Shown: one piece after another, positions 1-12,800 of the stretch
Layout: every line of letters begins with the position of its first letter
Position numbering within the stretch: position 1 is the first letter of the stretch
From: Mimachlamys varia
Taxonomy: Eukaryota > Mollusca > Bivalvia > Pectinida > Pectinidae
NCBI GenBank assembly: GCA_947623455.1
Contig: OX392527.1
Span: 4,274,001 to 4,338,000, forward strand
Length of the DNA stretch: 64,000 bases
Reading direction: 5' to 3'
Program-made: the position numbers and the translations under genes
Notes under the pieces: model-generated
Seen by the model: only the letters and a program-made list of their open reading frames with translations
What the model was told of the DNA's origin: nothing
The model's database searches: none

Positions 1-3000
1 GAACACAGTGGAGGGGTATTGTGGGGTAGGGTACAGTTGGTGTTGAGAACACGGTGGAGGGGTAGTGTTGGGTAGGGTACAGTTGGTGTTGAGAACACAG
101 TGAGGGGTATTGTGAGGTAGGGTACAGTTGGTGTTGAGAACACAGTGAGGGGTATTGTGGGGTAGGGTACAGTTGGTGTTGAGAACACAGTGAGGGGTAT
201 TGTGGGGTAGGGTACAGTTGGTGTTGAGAACACAGTGGAGGGGTATTGTGGGGTAGGGTACAGTTGGCGTGAGAACACAGTGAGGGGTAGTGTGGGGTTG
301 GGTACAGTTGGTGTTAAGAACACATTGGAGGGGTATTGTGGGAAAGGGGACAGTTGGTGTTGAGAACACAGTGGAAGGGTGTTGTGGGGTAGGGTACAGT
401 TGGTGTTGAGAACACAGGGGAGGGGTATTGTGGGGTAGGTTACAGTTGGTGTTGAGAACACAGTGAGGATTATAGTGGGGTAGGATACATTTGGTGTTGA
501 GAACACAGTGGAGGGGTATTGTGGGGTAGGGTAAGGTTGGTGTTGAGAACACAGTGGAGGGGTATTGTGGGGTAGGGTAAGGTTGGTGTTAAGAACACAG
601 TGGAGGGGTATTGTGGGGTAGGGTACGGTTGGTGTTGAGAACACAGTGGAGGGGTATTGTGGGGTAGGGTACGGTTGGTGTTGAGAACACAGTGGAGGGG
701 TATTGTGGGGTAGGGTACAGTTGGTGTTGAGAACACAGTGGAGGGGTATTGTGGGGTAGGGTACTGTTGGTGTTGAGAACACAGTGGAGGGGTATTGTGG
801 GGTAGGGTAAGGTTGGTGTTAAGAACACAGTGGAGGGGTATTGTGGGGTAGGGTACGGTTGGTGTTGAGAACGCAGAGGAGGGGTAGTGTGGGGTAGGGT
901 ACAGTTGGTGTTGAGAACACAGTGGAGGGGTATTGTGGGGTAGGGTACAGTTGGTGTTGAGAACACAGTGAGGGGTAGTGTGGGGTAGGGTACAGTTGGT
1001 GTTGAGAACAGAGTGGAGGGGTATTGTGGGATAGGGTACAGTTGGTGTTGAGAACACAGTGGAAGGGTGTTGATGGTTAGGGTACAGTTGGTGTTGAGAA
1101 CACAGTGGAGGGGTATTGTGGGTTAGGGTACAGTTGGTGTTGAGAACACAGTGGAGTGGTATTGTGGGGTAGGGTACGGTTGGTGTTGAGAACACAGTGG
1201 AAGGGTATTGTGGGTTAGGGTACAGTTGGTGTTGAGAACACAGTGGAGTGGTATTGTGGGGTAGGGTACAGTTGTTGTTGAGAACACAGTGGAGTGGTAT
1301 TGTGGGGTAGGGTACAGTTGGTGTTGAGAACACAGTGAGGGGTATTGTGGGGTAGGGTAAGGTTGGTGTTGAGAACACAGTGGAAGGGTATTGTGGGGTA
1401 GGGTACAGTTGGTGTTGAGAACATAGTGGAGGGATATTGTGGGGTAGGGCACAGTTGGTGTTGAGAACACAGGGGAGGAGTATTGTGGGGTAGGGTACAG
1501 TTGGTGTTGAGAACATAGTGGAGGGATATTGTGGGGTAGGGTACAGTTGGTGTTGAGAACATAGTGGAGGGATATTGTGGGGTAGGGTACAGTTGGTGTT
1601 GAGAACACAGGGGAGGGGTATTGTGGGGTAGGGTACAGTTGGTGTTGAGAACACAGTGAGGGGTAGTGTGGGGTAGGGTAAGGTTGGTGTTGAGAACACA
1701 GTGAGGGGTAGTGTGGGGTAGGGTAAGGTTGGTGTTGAGAACACAGTGAGGGGTAGTGTGGGGTAGGGTACAGTTGGTGTTGAGAACACAGTGAGGGGTA
1801 GTGTGGGGTAGAGTAAGGTTGGTGTTGAGAACACAGTGGAGGGGTATTGTGGGGTAGGGTACAGTTGGTGTTGAGAACATAGTGGAAGGGTATTGTTGGG
1901 TAGGGTACGGTTGGTGTTGAGAACACAGTGGAGGGGTATTCTGGGGTAGGGTACAGTTGGTGTTGAGAACACAGGGGAGGGGTATTGTGGGGTAGGGTAC
2001 AGTTGGTGTTGAGAACACAGTGAGGGGTAGTGTGGGGTAGGGTAAGGTTGGTGTTGAGAACACAGTGGAAGGGTATTGTGGGGTAGGGTACAGTTGGTGT
2101 TGAGAACATAGTGGAGGGATATTGTGGGGTAGGGCACAGTTGGTGTTGAGAACACAGGGGAGGGGTATTGTGGGGTAGGGTACAGTTGGTGTTGAGAACA
2201 TAGTGGAGGGATATTGTGGGGTAGGGTACAGTTGGTGTTGAGAACATAGTGGAGGGATATTGTGGGGTAGGGTACAGTTGGTGTTGAGAACACAGGGGAG
2301 GGGTATTGTGGGGTAGGGTACAGTTGGTGTTGAGAACACAGTGAGGGGTAGTGTGGGGTAGGGTAAGTTTGGTGTTGAGAACACAGTGAGGGGTAGTGTG
2401 GGGTAGGGTAAGGTTGGTGTTGAGAACACAGTGAGGGGTAGTGTGGGGTAGGGTACAGTTGGTGTTGAGAACACAGTGAGGGGTAGTGTGGGGTAGAGTA
2501 AGGTTGGTGTTGAGAACACAGTGGAGGGGTATTGTGGGGTAGGGTACAGTTGGTGTTGAGAACATAGTGGAAGGGTATTGTTGGGTAGGGTACGGTTGGT
2601 GTTGAGAACACAGTGGAGGGGTATTCTGGGGTAGGGTACAGTTGGTGTTGAGAACACAGGGGAGGGGTATTGTGGGGTAGGGTACAGTTGGTGTTGAGAA
2701 CACAGTGGAGGGGTATTGTGGGGTAGGGTACAGTTGGTGTTGAGAACATAGTGGAGGGGTATTGTGGGGTAGGGTACAGTTGGTGTTGAGAACACAGTGA
2801 GGGATATTTTGGGGTAGGGCACAGTTGGTGTTGAGAACACAGTGGAGGGGTATTGTGGGGTAGGGTACAGTTGGTGTTGAGAACACAGTGGAAGGGTATT
2901 GTGGGGTAGGGTACAGTTGGTGTTGAGAACACAGTGGAGGGGTATTGTGGGGTAGGGTACAGTTGGTGTTGAGAACACAGTGAGGGATATTTTGGGGTAG

Positions 3001-3937
3001 GGCACAGTTGGTGTTGAGAACACAGTGGAGGGGTATTGTGGGGTAGGGTACAGTTGGTGTTGAGAACACAGTGGAAGGGTATTGTGGGGTAGGGTACAGT
3101 TGGTGTTGAGAACACGGTGGAGGGGTAGTGTGGGGTAGGGTACAGTTGGTGGTGAGAACACAGTGAGGGGTATTGTGGGGTAGGGTAAGGTTGGTGTTGA
3201 GAACACAGTGAGGGGTATTGTGGGGTAAGGTACAGTTGGTGTTGAGAACACAGTGAGGGGTACTGTGGGGTAGGGTACAGTTGGTGTTGAGAACACAGTG
3301 GAGGGGTAGTGTGGGGTAGGGTAAGGTTGGTGTTGAGAACACAGTGAGGGGTATTGTGGGGTAGGGTACAGTTGGTTTTGAGAACACAGTGAGGGGTATT
3401 GTGGGGTAGGGTACAGTTGGTGTTGAGAACATAGTGGAGGGGTATTGTGGGGTAGGGTAAGGTTGGTGTTAAGAACACAGTGGAGGGGTATTGTGGGGTA
3501 GGGTACGGTTGGTGTTGATAACACAGTGAGGGGTATTGTGGGGTAGGGTACAGTTGGTGTTGAGAACATAGTGGAGGGGTATTGTGGGGTAGGGTACGGT
3601 TGGTGTTGAGAACACAGTGGAGGGTATTGTGGGGTAGGGTACAGTTGGTGTTTAGAACACAGTGCAGGGGTATTGTGGGGTAGGGTACAGTTGGTGTTGA
3701 GAACACAGTGGAGGGGTATTGTGGGGTAGGGTACGGTTGGTGTTGAGAACACAGTGGAGGGGTATTGTGGGGTAGGGTACGGTTGGTGTTGAGAACACAG
3801 TGGAGGGGTATTGTGGGGTAGGGTACGGTTGGTGTTGAGAACACAGTGGAGGGGTATTGTGGGGTAGGGTACAGTTGGTGTTGAGAAGACAGTGAGGGGT
3901 AGTGTGGGGTAGGGTACAGTTGGTGCTGAGAACACTG
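1..3937. repeat. G-rich minisatellite array, 46/44-bp unit
   Basis: About 85 tandem copies of a 46-bp unit, with a 44-45-bp deletion variant, fill the left edge and run off it. Each copy holds the core GAACACAGTGGAGGGG, a GGGGTAGGGTAC block and TTGGTGTTGA. The plus strand is strongly G-rich. The unit has no stop codon on the minus strand, so all three minus frames are open for 0.7-1.1 thousand codons; these are not genes. Larger blocks are duplicated inside the array: roughly 1.39-1.99 kb recurs at 2.07-2.67 kb (offset about 684 bp), and 2.79-2.88 kb recurs 184 bp later. No coding role is supported. Confidence 0.97.
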
Positions 3938-4395
3938 ATCGTCAAGTAGAGAGTACTACCCTTTTTTCAGACTCTGGTATATCTCAGCCTTGGGAGAAAC
4001 CCATATCCTTCTTTATTACTAAAGGTCAAAAGTGAGGCAGTGTCGAAAATAAAAGAAATTTGTTGAAGAAGAGCAAAGATAATACACCAAAAGCTGCACA
4101 TTACGAATCTTCGACATTGGGCTTGGATATACTATAGCTTTACAAAGTCCTTGTCCATTCACGCTACAAGTGAAAGATTCAGTATTGAAAATAAACTAAT
4201 TCATTTAAGGTATCATCAAATATCCCGGTAGTATACGAGAAAATGACATTTTGCGGTGTAAGGTCGATGCCCCAATGTAAATGCCTCGGTATCCATGCCG
4301 TGTTACAGAACAAATCACTCATATATGTTTTACATTATATTGATACACAATGGTAGTGAAAATGGACAAGAATAATCAGATAACAGAAAGCTATG
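3938..4395. other. non-repetitive spacer, no gene seen
   Basis: About 460 bases of ordinary AT-rich sequence between two arrays. I see no open frame of note, no RNA gene and no recognisable mobile element. Confidence 0.6.
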
Positions 4396-5480
4396 CCTTC
4401 ACTGTAGGGGATCCGTCTAGTACGTCAGTTTACCCCGACACTGTAGGGGATCCAGTCCTGTGTCAGTATACCCGGACACTGAAAGGGATCCGTCTAGTTT
4501 GTTACTTTACCCTGACACTGTAGGGGATCCGGCCCCGTGTCAGTTTACCCCGACACTTTAGGGGATCCTTCTAGTTCGTCAGTTTACCCCGACATTGTAG
4601 GGGATCCGTCTAGTTCGTCAGTTTACCCCGACACTGTGTCAGTTTACCCCGACACTGTAGGGGATCCGTCTAGTTCGTTAGTTTACCCCGACACTGTAGG
4701 GGATCCGGCCCTGTGTTAATTTACCACAACACTGTAGGGGATCCGGCCCCGTGTTAGTTTACCGCCAACATTGTAGGGGATCCGTCTAGTTTGTCAGTTT
4801 ACCCCGACACTGTGTCAGTTTACCCCAACACTGTAGGGGATCCGGCCCTGTGTTGATTTACCCCAACACTGTGTCAGTTTACCCCAACATTGTAGGGGAT
4901 CCGGCCCTGTGTCAGTTTACCCCAACACTGTGTCAGTTTACCCCGACACTGTAGGGGATATGGCCTTGTGTCAGTTTACCCAGACACTGTAGGGGATCTT
5001 GCCTTGTGTTAGTTTACCCCGACACTGTAGGGGATCCGGCCCTGTGTCAGTTTACCCCGACACTGTAGGGGATATGGCCTTGTGTCAGTTTACCCTGACA
5101 CTGTAGGGGATCCGGCCTTGTGTCAGTTTACCCCAACACTGTAGGGGATCCGGCCCTGTGTTGATTTACCCCAACACTGTGTCAGTTTACCCTAACACTG
5201 TAGGGGATCCGGCCCTGTGTCAGTTTTCCCAGACACTGTAGGAGATCCTGCCTTGTGTTAGTTTACCCCGACACTGTAGGGGATCCGGCCCTGTGTCAGT
5301 TTACCCCGACACTGTAGGGGATACGGCCTTGTGTCAGTTTACCCCGACACTGTAGGGGATCCGGCCCTGTGTCAGTTTACCCGAACAATGTTCTGTTTGT
5401 GATGTGTTACATGTCAGTTTACCCCGACACTGTAGGGGATCCGGCCCTGTGTCAGTTTACCCGAACAATGTTCTGTTTGT
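4396..5480. repeat. 38-bp minisatellite array with BamHI-site core
   Basis: About 28 copies of a unit near 38 bp, with shorter variants. The core combines TTTACCCCGACACTGTAGGGG with GATCCGGCCCTGTGTCAG. CCCC and GGGG on either side of GACACTGTA give each copy weak dyad symmetry. Most copies carry GGATCC. The 60-codon open frame at 4537-4719 is a by-product of the repeat. Confidence 0.95.
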
Positions 5481-6625
5481 GATGTGTTACATGTAGTTTG
5501 TATATTGTGTTACATGTTGTTTGTATATTGAGATGCATGTAGTGGTATGTTGTGTTACATGTACTGGTATGTTGTGTTACATGTGGTGGTATATTATGTT
5601 ACATGTAGTGATATATTGTGTTTCATGAAGTTGTATGTTGTGTTACATGTAGTGGTATGTTGTTAAATGTAATGGTATGTTGTGTTACATGTAGTGGTAT
5701 GTTGTGTTACATGTAGTGGTATATTATGTAACATGTAGTGGTATGTTGTGTTTGTGTTGTGTTACATGTAGTAGTATGTTGTTATGTGTTGTGTTTCATG
5801 TAGTGATATATTGTGTTACATGTAGTGGTATATTATGTTACATGTAGTGGTATGTTGTGTTTGTGTTGTGTTACATGTAGTGGTGTGTTGTTACATGTTG
5901 TGTTACATGTAGTGGTATATTGTGTTACATGTAGTGGTATGTTGTGTTACATGTAGTGGTATATTGTGTTACATGTAGTGGTATGTTGTGTTACATGTAG
6001 TGGTATATTATGTTACATGTAGTGGTATGTTGTGTTTGTGTTGTGTTACATGTAGTGGTGTGTTGTTACATGTTGTGTTACATGAAGTGGTATGTTGTGT
6101 TACATGTAGTGGTATGTTCTGCTTGTATTGTGTTTTATTTAGTAGTATGTCATTACATGTAATCATATGTTGTGTTACATGTAGTGGTATGCTCTGTTTG
6201 TGTTGTGTTACATGTAGTGGTATGTTGTGTTACATGTAGTGGTATGCTCTGTTTGTGTTGTGTTACATGTAGTGGTATGTTGTGTTACATGTAGTGGTAT
6301 GCTCTGTTTGTGTTGTGTTACATGTAGTGGTATGTTGTGTTACATGTAGTGGTATGCTCTGTTTGTGTTGTGTTACATGTAGTGGTATGTTGTGTTACAT
6401 GTAGTGGTATGCTCTGTTTGTGTTGTGTTACATGTAGTGGTATGTTGTGTTACATGTAGTTGCATGTGGTGTTACATGTTGTGGTATATTGTGTTACATG
6501 TAGTGGTATATTTGTGTTACCTGGTAAGTGTAATGGTATGTTGTGTTACATGTAGTGGTATATTGTGTTTCATGTAGTGGTATGTTTTGTTGGGTTACAT
6601 GTAGTGGTATGTTCTGATTGTGTCT
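5481..6625. repeat. 22-bp minisatellite array (TGTTACATGTAGTGG core)
   Basis: Degenerate tandem copies of a unit of about 22 bp built on TGTGTTACATGTAGTGGTAT. A 55-bp higher-order unit marked by GCTCTGTTTGTG is repeated almost perfectly between about 6190 and 6440. The seam with the previous array, around ATGTTCTGTTTGTGATG, occurs twice (about 5391 and 5465), so the second array probably grew out of that seam. The open frames here are by-products. Confidence 0.93.
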
Positions 6626-7560
6626 CTTGGGCTAAGGTAAAACCTTGATATCAATAGTAATATCATGACTGTGTTTATCTCTTTATGCCCGGCAACTTAA
6701 TAGTTTTGGGGTGGGGATCTCAATTATTTAAAAGTTATGACATAGAAGTTAAGTCTGCAACAGCGTGGCAAACCCTGAGACCAATAATAATATCATGATT
6801 GTTATTGTATTTTTATACCAAGCAATTGTATAGGGTGGGGATCTCAACTGTATCAAAGTTATGACTCAGGAGTTAAGTCCATAAGGGTGTGGTTGACCCT
6901 GGGGTTAAATTTTAAATCATGATTGTGATAATCTCTTAATGTCCAGTGATATATTATATAGTTTTGGGGTGGGGATCTCAACATTTGAAAGTATGTTCCC
7001 CTTCCCCTAAGGATGTATCTGACCAAATTTGGGACAAGCAGCGATTTAAAAGGCTTTGCCTCTCTTTCCCCTATTGGGTTCCGCCCCTCTGGCCCCAATC
7101 ACCATTTATGCAAAATCTGCCCCCCCCCCCCAAAGGATGTTTCAGACCAATTTCGGTTAAAATCAATGCAGCCCTAATGACAAGTAGTGATTTAGAAGGC
7201 TGTGCCTCTCTTTCCCCTATTGGGTTCCGCCCCTCTGGCCCCAGGGGGTCCAGTCACAATTTATGCAACATATGTTCCACTTCTTCCAAGGATGTTTCTG
7301 ACCAAATTTGGTTCAAATCCATTCAAAAATGTATGACAAGTAGCAATTTAAAGAAATTACCTCTATTTCCCCTATTGGGCCCTGTCCCTCTGGCCCCTTG
7401 GGGGTCAGAGTCACCATTTATGCAAAATCTGTTCCCCTTTCCCCAAAGATTTTTGGTCAAAATCCAATCAGGACTTTTCGACAAGTAGCGATTTGCACAA
7501 ATGTTGACGGACGGATGGACAACCGCCGGACGTCATAATATCATGAAATAATTATAAGTT
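6626..7560. repeat. interspersed repeat, copy A
   Basis: The left part holds three diverged repeats of a TTTTGGGGTGGGGATCTCAA block (near 6700, 6830, 6960). The right part holds three or four diverged repeats of about 150 bp marked by TTTCCCCTATTGGG, CCGCCCCTCTGGCCCC, ACCATTTATGCAAAATCTG and GATGTTTCTGACCAAAT. It ends with a GACGGACGGATGG tail. A second copy with the same order lies at 45.68-46.46 kb. I recall similar elements being common in bivalve genomes. No transposase or reverse transcriptase is visible, so it is non-autonomous or very decayed. The open frames here are frame remnants of the repeat, not genes. Confidence 0.75.
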
Positions 7561-8100
7561 CATAAGCAAATTTGAGAAAAATCAATCCAGTATTTCCCAA
7601 GAAATAGTGATAACAAGAATTGTTTAAGGGAGGACAGACAGACGACAGATAAACACCTGATGTACCACAGACCACAGACGCAGGGTGGTGGAATAGCTGG
7701 CCAGTTTATGATGATGATGGCCTTAAAAGTTGACGCCAGACAAAACCACACCATGACATAATATAAGCTCACTTGGTCCTTCAGGCCAGATGAACTAATA
7801 TTAGACATTTTTCACCTTGGACTTTTGGGTCAAGGTCATCATGCACCATCACAATACATAGTACACAGCACATCGTCTATGTCCTACAAGTTACATCAGT
7901 ATGTCTTTTACAGATATCTCCCAGACAGAATTATTAGGAAAATTAACATTTGTTTGACCCTTGATCTCAAGATCAAGGTCACAGTGACGAAACGGCAGTG
8001 CAAAGCACATCAGCTTCAGGTGATGGAAGTATACAGTAAGTGTTCTCATGATATCTTCAACAGTTTAAAAGGTATGGCCTAGACTAGAGTTATATAACCA
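7561..8100. repeat. interspersed repeat fragments
   Basis: Contains a CTCACTTGGTCCTTCAGGCC segment (about 7769) and, further right, the phrase GGGTCAAGGTCATCATGCAC and a second ATCAAGGTCACAGTGACG. Both are typical of short non-coding interspersed repeats in molluscs, recognised from memory. No long credible coding region is present. Confidence 0.5.
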
Positions 8101-8227
8101 GAATAAGAACCAGAAAACTGTACTAAAACTTTGTCTCTTTTTCTCAAAGGAGGACATAAAGATATTCAGCAAACAGAATTACAACAAAATTACGATATAT
8201 AAAATGATCACACTGTACAAAGCAATC

Positions 8228-8233
8228 TTTATT
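8228..8233 (-). terminator. candidate GHITM poly(A) signal
   Basis: TTTATT on the plus strand reads AATAAA on the minus strand, about 1.5 kb beyond the GHITM stop codon, followed by AT-rich sequence. If used, the 3' UTR would contain the whole 40-bp array at 8.53-9.59 kb. A more proximal non-canonical signal cannot be excluded. This is inference only. Confidence 0.35.
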
Positions 8234-8529
8234 TTCCAAAATTTTACATGTATTCCTTGTGAGAAAATCGTGAAAAATCACAAATCTGCATCGTTATATA
8301 CAGGGGGTACCAATACATATTTAATTGTAAACAGAAGAACTGTATTTCCAGTGCTTTATCATAGATTCATTTATGGAATCTCAAAATTTTGTTTCTTTAG
8401 CACTACATATAAATACAATGTATTAAGTCATCATACATTACATCACTTCTTGTTAAATACAAACAGTATACATGTCCATTGTAGCAAGTATAACTCTGCC
8501 TGTTCCACATCACAAGTCTACAGCTGAGG

Positions 8530-9590
8530 CCTTCACCAGGCTGATCACATCCACTTAAACAGTAAACAGAGTTTACCAGGCTGATCACATCCACTTAAAC
8601 AGTAAACAGAGTTTACCAGGCTGATCACATCCACATTAACAGTAAACAGAGTTTACCAGGCTGATCACATCCACTTAAACAGTAAACAGAGTTTACCAGG
8701 CTGATCACATCCACATTAACAGAGTTTACCAGGCTGATCACATCCACATTAACAGAGTTTACCAGGCTGATCACATCCACTTAAACAGTAAACAGAGTTT
8801 ACCAGGCTGATCACATCCACATTAACAGAGTTTACCAGGCTGATCACATCCACATTAACAGAGTTTACCAGGCTGATCACATTCACTTTAACAGTAAACA
8901 GAGTTTACCAGGCTGATCACATCCACTTAAACAGTAAACAGAGTTTACCAGGCTGATCACATTCACTATAACAGTAAACAGAGTTTACCAGGCTGATCAC
9001 ATCCACTTAAACAGTAAACAGAGTTTACCAGGCTGATCACATTCACTATAACAGTAAACAGAGTTTACCAGGCTGATCACATTCACTATAACAGTAAACA
9101 GAGTTTACCAGGCTGATCACATTCACTATAACAGTAAACAGAGTTTACCAGGCTGATCACATTCACTATAACAGTAAACAGAGTTTACCAGGCTGATCAC
9201 ATTCACTATAACAGTAAACAGAGTTTACCAGGCTGATCACATCCACATTAACAGAGTTTACCAGGCTGATCACATCCACATTAACAGAGTTTACCAGGCT
9301 GATCACATCCACATTAACAGAGTTTACCAGGCTGATCACATCCACTTAAACAGTAAACAGAGTTTACCAGGCTGATCACATCCACATTAACAGAGTTTAC
9401 CAGGCTGATCACATCCACATTAACAGAGTTTACCAGGCTGATCACATTCACTTTAACAGTAAACAGAATTTACCAGGCTGATCACATTCACTTTAACAGT
9501 AAACAGAGTTTACCAGGCTGATCACATCCACTTAAACAGTAAACAGAATTTACCAGGCTGATCACATCCACTTAAACAGTAAACACTTTG
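8530..9590. repeat. 40/33-bp minisatellite array, possibly in GHITM 3' UTR
   Basis: About 28 copies of a 40-bp unit with core GAGTTTACCAGGCTGATCAC and an AAACAGTAAACA tail. A 33-bp variant lacks the AGTAAAC segment. Every copy has a TGATCA palindrome. It lies 150 bp to 1.2 kb downstream of the GHITM stop codon on the transcribed side. Confidence 0.95.
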
Positions 9591-9736
9591 AGTTCACCAT
9601 AATATTATATTGCCCTCTTACTATTAGTCCGGGTCTTCCGTAGCCAGACTAGTACGGTATTAATGATAAAGAAAAAACAAGACAAATAATCACACTTTAT
9701 ATTGAGGAAGGAACTTCCTTATAAAACTGCCACATA

Positions 9737-9815
9737 TTACTTCTTTCTGTTGTTCCCCAGGATCATAACAAGGCGGATAAAGATGTTGATGGTATCAAGG
9801 TAGATTCCAATAGAC
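9737..9815 (-). CDS. GHITM exon 7 (C-terminal)
   Basis: Last coding exon: one base completes the Gln codon, then SIGIYLDTINIFIRLVMILG, then NNRKK and TAA. The acceptor is TTATGTTACAG on the minus strand. The segment matches the YMDTLNIFMR C-terminal region of vertebrate GHITM. The 42-bp array begins immediately at the intron side of this acceptor. Confidence 0.95.
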
Positions 9816-12800
9816 CTGTAACATAACAAGTATAGTTTATAACGCTTCTCTAAAGACATTTAACATAACAAGTTTAGTTCATAACACTTGTCTACAGACA
9901 TTTAACATAACAGGTTTAGTTCATAACACTTGTCTTCAGACATTTAACATAACAAGTATAGTTCATAACACTTGTCTACAGATATCTAACATAACAGGTT
10001 TAGTTCATAACACTTGTCTACAGACAGTTAACATAAGACTTGTCTACAGACATTAAACATAACAGGTATAGTTCATAACACTTGTCTACAGACATTTAAC
10101 ATAACAAGTTTAGTTCATAACACTTGTCTACAGATATTTAACATAACAGGTTTAGTTCATAACACTTGTCTACAGATATTTAACATAACAAGAGTATAGT
10201 TCATAACACTTGTCTACATACATTTAACATAACAAGAGTATAGTTCATAACACTTGTCTACAGACATTTAACATAACAAGAGTATAGTTCATAACGCTTG
10301 TCTACAGACATTTAACATAACAGGTTTAGTTCATAACACTTGTCTACAGATATTTAACATAACAAGAGTATAGTTCATAACACTTGTCTACAGACATTAA
10401 ACATAACAAGTATAGTTCATAACACTTGTCTACAGACATTTAACATAACAAGAGTATAGTTCATAACACTTGTCTACAGACATTTAACATAACAGGTTAG
10501 TTCATAACACTTGTCTACAGATATTTAACATAACAAGAGTATAGTTCATAACACTTGTCTACAGACATTTAACATAACAAGTATAGATTATAACACTTGT
10601 CTACAGACATTTATTATAACAGGTTTATTTCATAAAACTTGTCTACAGATATCTAACATAACAGGTTTAGTTCATAACACTTGTCTACAGATATTTAACA
10701 TAACAAGTATAGATTATAACACTTGTCTAGAGACATTTATTATAACAAGTATAGTTTATAACACTTGTCTACAAACATTTAACATAACAAGTATAGTTCA
10801 TAACACTTGTCTACAGACATTTAACATAACAGGTTTAGTTCATACCACTTGGCTACAGACAGTTAACATAACAAGTTTAGTTCATAACACTTGTCCACAG
10901 ACATTTATAACACTTGTCTACAGACATTTAACATATCAGGTATAGTTCATAACGCTTGTCTACAGACATTTATAACACTTGTCTACAGACATTTAACATA
11001 ACAGGTTTAGTTCATAACACTTGTCTACAGACATTTAACATAACAGGTTTAGTTCATAACACTTGTCTACAGACATTTAACATAACAGGTTTAGTTCATA
11101 ACACTTGTCTACAGACATTTAACATAACAAGAGTATAGTTTATAACACTTGTCTACAGACATTTAACATAACAAGAGTATAGTTCATAACACTTGTCTAC
11201 AGACATTTAACATAACAAGAGTATAGTTTATAACACTTGTCTACAGACATTTAACATAACAAGAGTATAGTTCATAACACTTGTCTACAGATATTTAACA
11301 TAACAAGATTATAGTTTATAACACTTGTCTACAGATATTTAACATAACAAGAGTATAGTTTATAACACTTGTCTACAGATATTTTACATAACAAGTATAG
11401 TTTATAACCTTGTCTACAGATATTCAACATATCAGGTTTAGTTCATAACACTTGTCTTAAGACATTTAAAATAACAAGTATAGTTCATAATCATAATACT
11501 TGTCTACAGACATTTATAACACTTGTCTACAGACATTTATAACACTTGTCTACAGACATTTAACATAACAAGAGTATAGTTTATAACACTTATCTACAGA
11601 CATTTAACATAACAAGAGTATAGTTTATAACACTTGTCTACAGATATTTAACATAACAAGAGTATAGTTTATAACACTTGTCTACAGATATTTAACATAA
11701 CAAGATTATATGTTATAACACTTGTCTACAGATATTTAACATAACAAGAGTATAGTTTATAACACTTGTCTACAGATATTTAACATAACAAGTATAGTTT
11801 ATAACCTTGTCTACAGATATTCAACATATCAGGTTTAGTTCATAACACTTGTCTTAAGACATTTAAAATAACAAGTATAGTTCATAACACTTGTCTACAG
11901 ACATTTATAACACTTGTCTACAGACATTTATAACACTTGTCTACAGACATTTAACATAACAGGTTTAGTTCATAACACTTGTCTTCAGACATTTATAACA
12001 CTTGTCTACAGACATTTATAACACTTGTCTACAGACATTTATAACACTTGTCTACATACATTTAACATAACAAGAGTATAGTTCATAACACTTGTCTACA
12101 GACATTTAACATAACAAGAGTATAGTTCATAACGCTTGTCTACAGACATTTAACATAACAGGTTTAGTTCATAACACTTGTCTACAGATATTTAACATAA
12201 CAAGAGTATAGTTCATAACACTTGTCTACAGACATTAAACATAACAAGTTTAGTTCATAACACTTGTCTACAGACATTTAACATAACAGGTTTAGTTCAT
12301 AACACTTGTCTACAGATATTTAACATAACAAGAGTATAGTTCATAACACTTGTCTACAGACATTTAACATAACAAGAGTATAGTTCATAACACTTGTCTA
12401 CAGACATTTAACATAACAAGAGTATAGTTCATAACACTTGTCTACAGACATTTAACATAACAGGTTTAGTTCATAACACTTGTCTACAGATATTTAACAT
12501 AACAAGAGTATAGTTCATAACACTTGTCTACAGACATTTAACATAACAGGTTTAGTTCATAACACTTGTCTACAGATATTTAACATAACAGGTTTAGTTC
12601 ATAACACTTGTCTACAGACATTTAACATAACAAGGGTATAGTTCATAACACTTGTCTACAGACATTTAACATAACAAGTTTGGTTTATAACACTTGTCTA
12701 GAGACATTTATTATAACAGGTTTATTTCATAAAACTTGTCTACAGATATTAAACATAACAGGTTTAGTTCATAAAACTTGTCTACAGATATCTAACATAA

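Noticed and set aside
470..3844. 1124-codon minus-strand open frame (Cys/Pro/Thr repeat protein)
   Set aside because: All three minus frames are open over the same array because the 46-bp unit contains no stop; the three frames encode the same peptide types in rotation. No introns, start context or unique flanking domain.
8403..8594. Small open frames at the start of the TGATCA array and elsewhere in 7.8-8.6 kb
   Set aside because: They overlap interspersed repeats or array units, lack any domain and are shorter than expected by chance in this composition.
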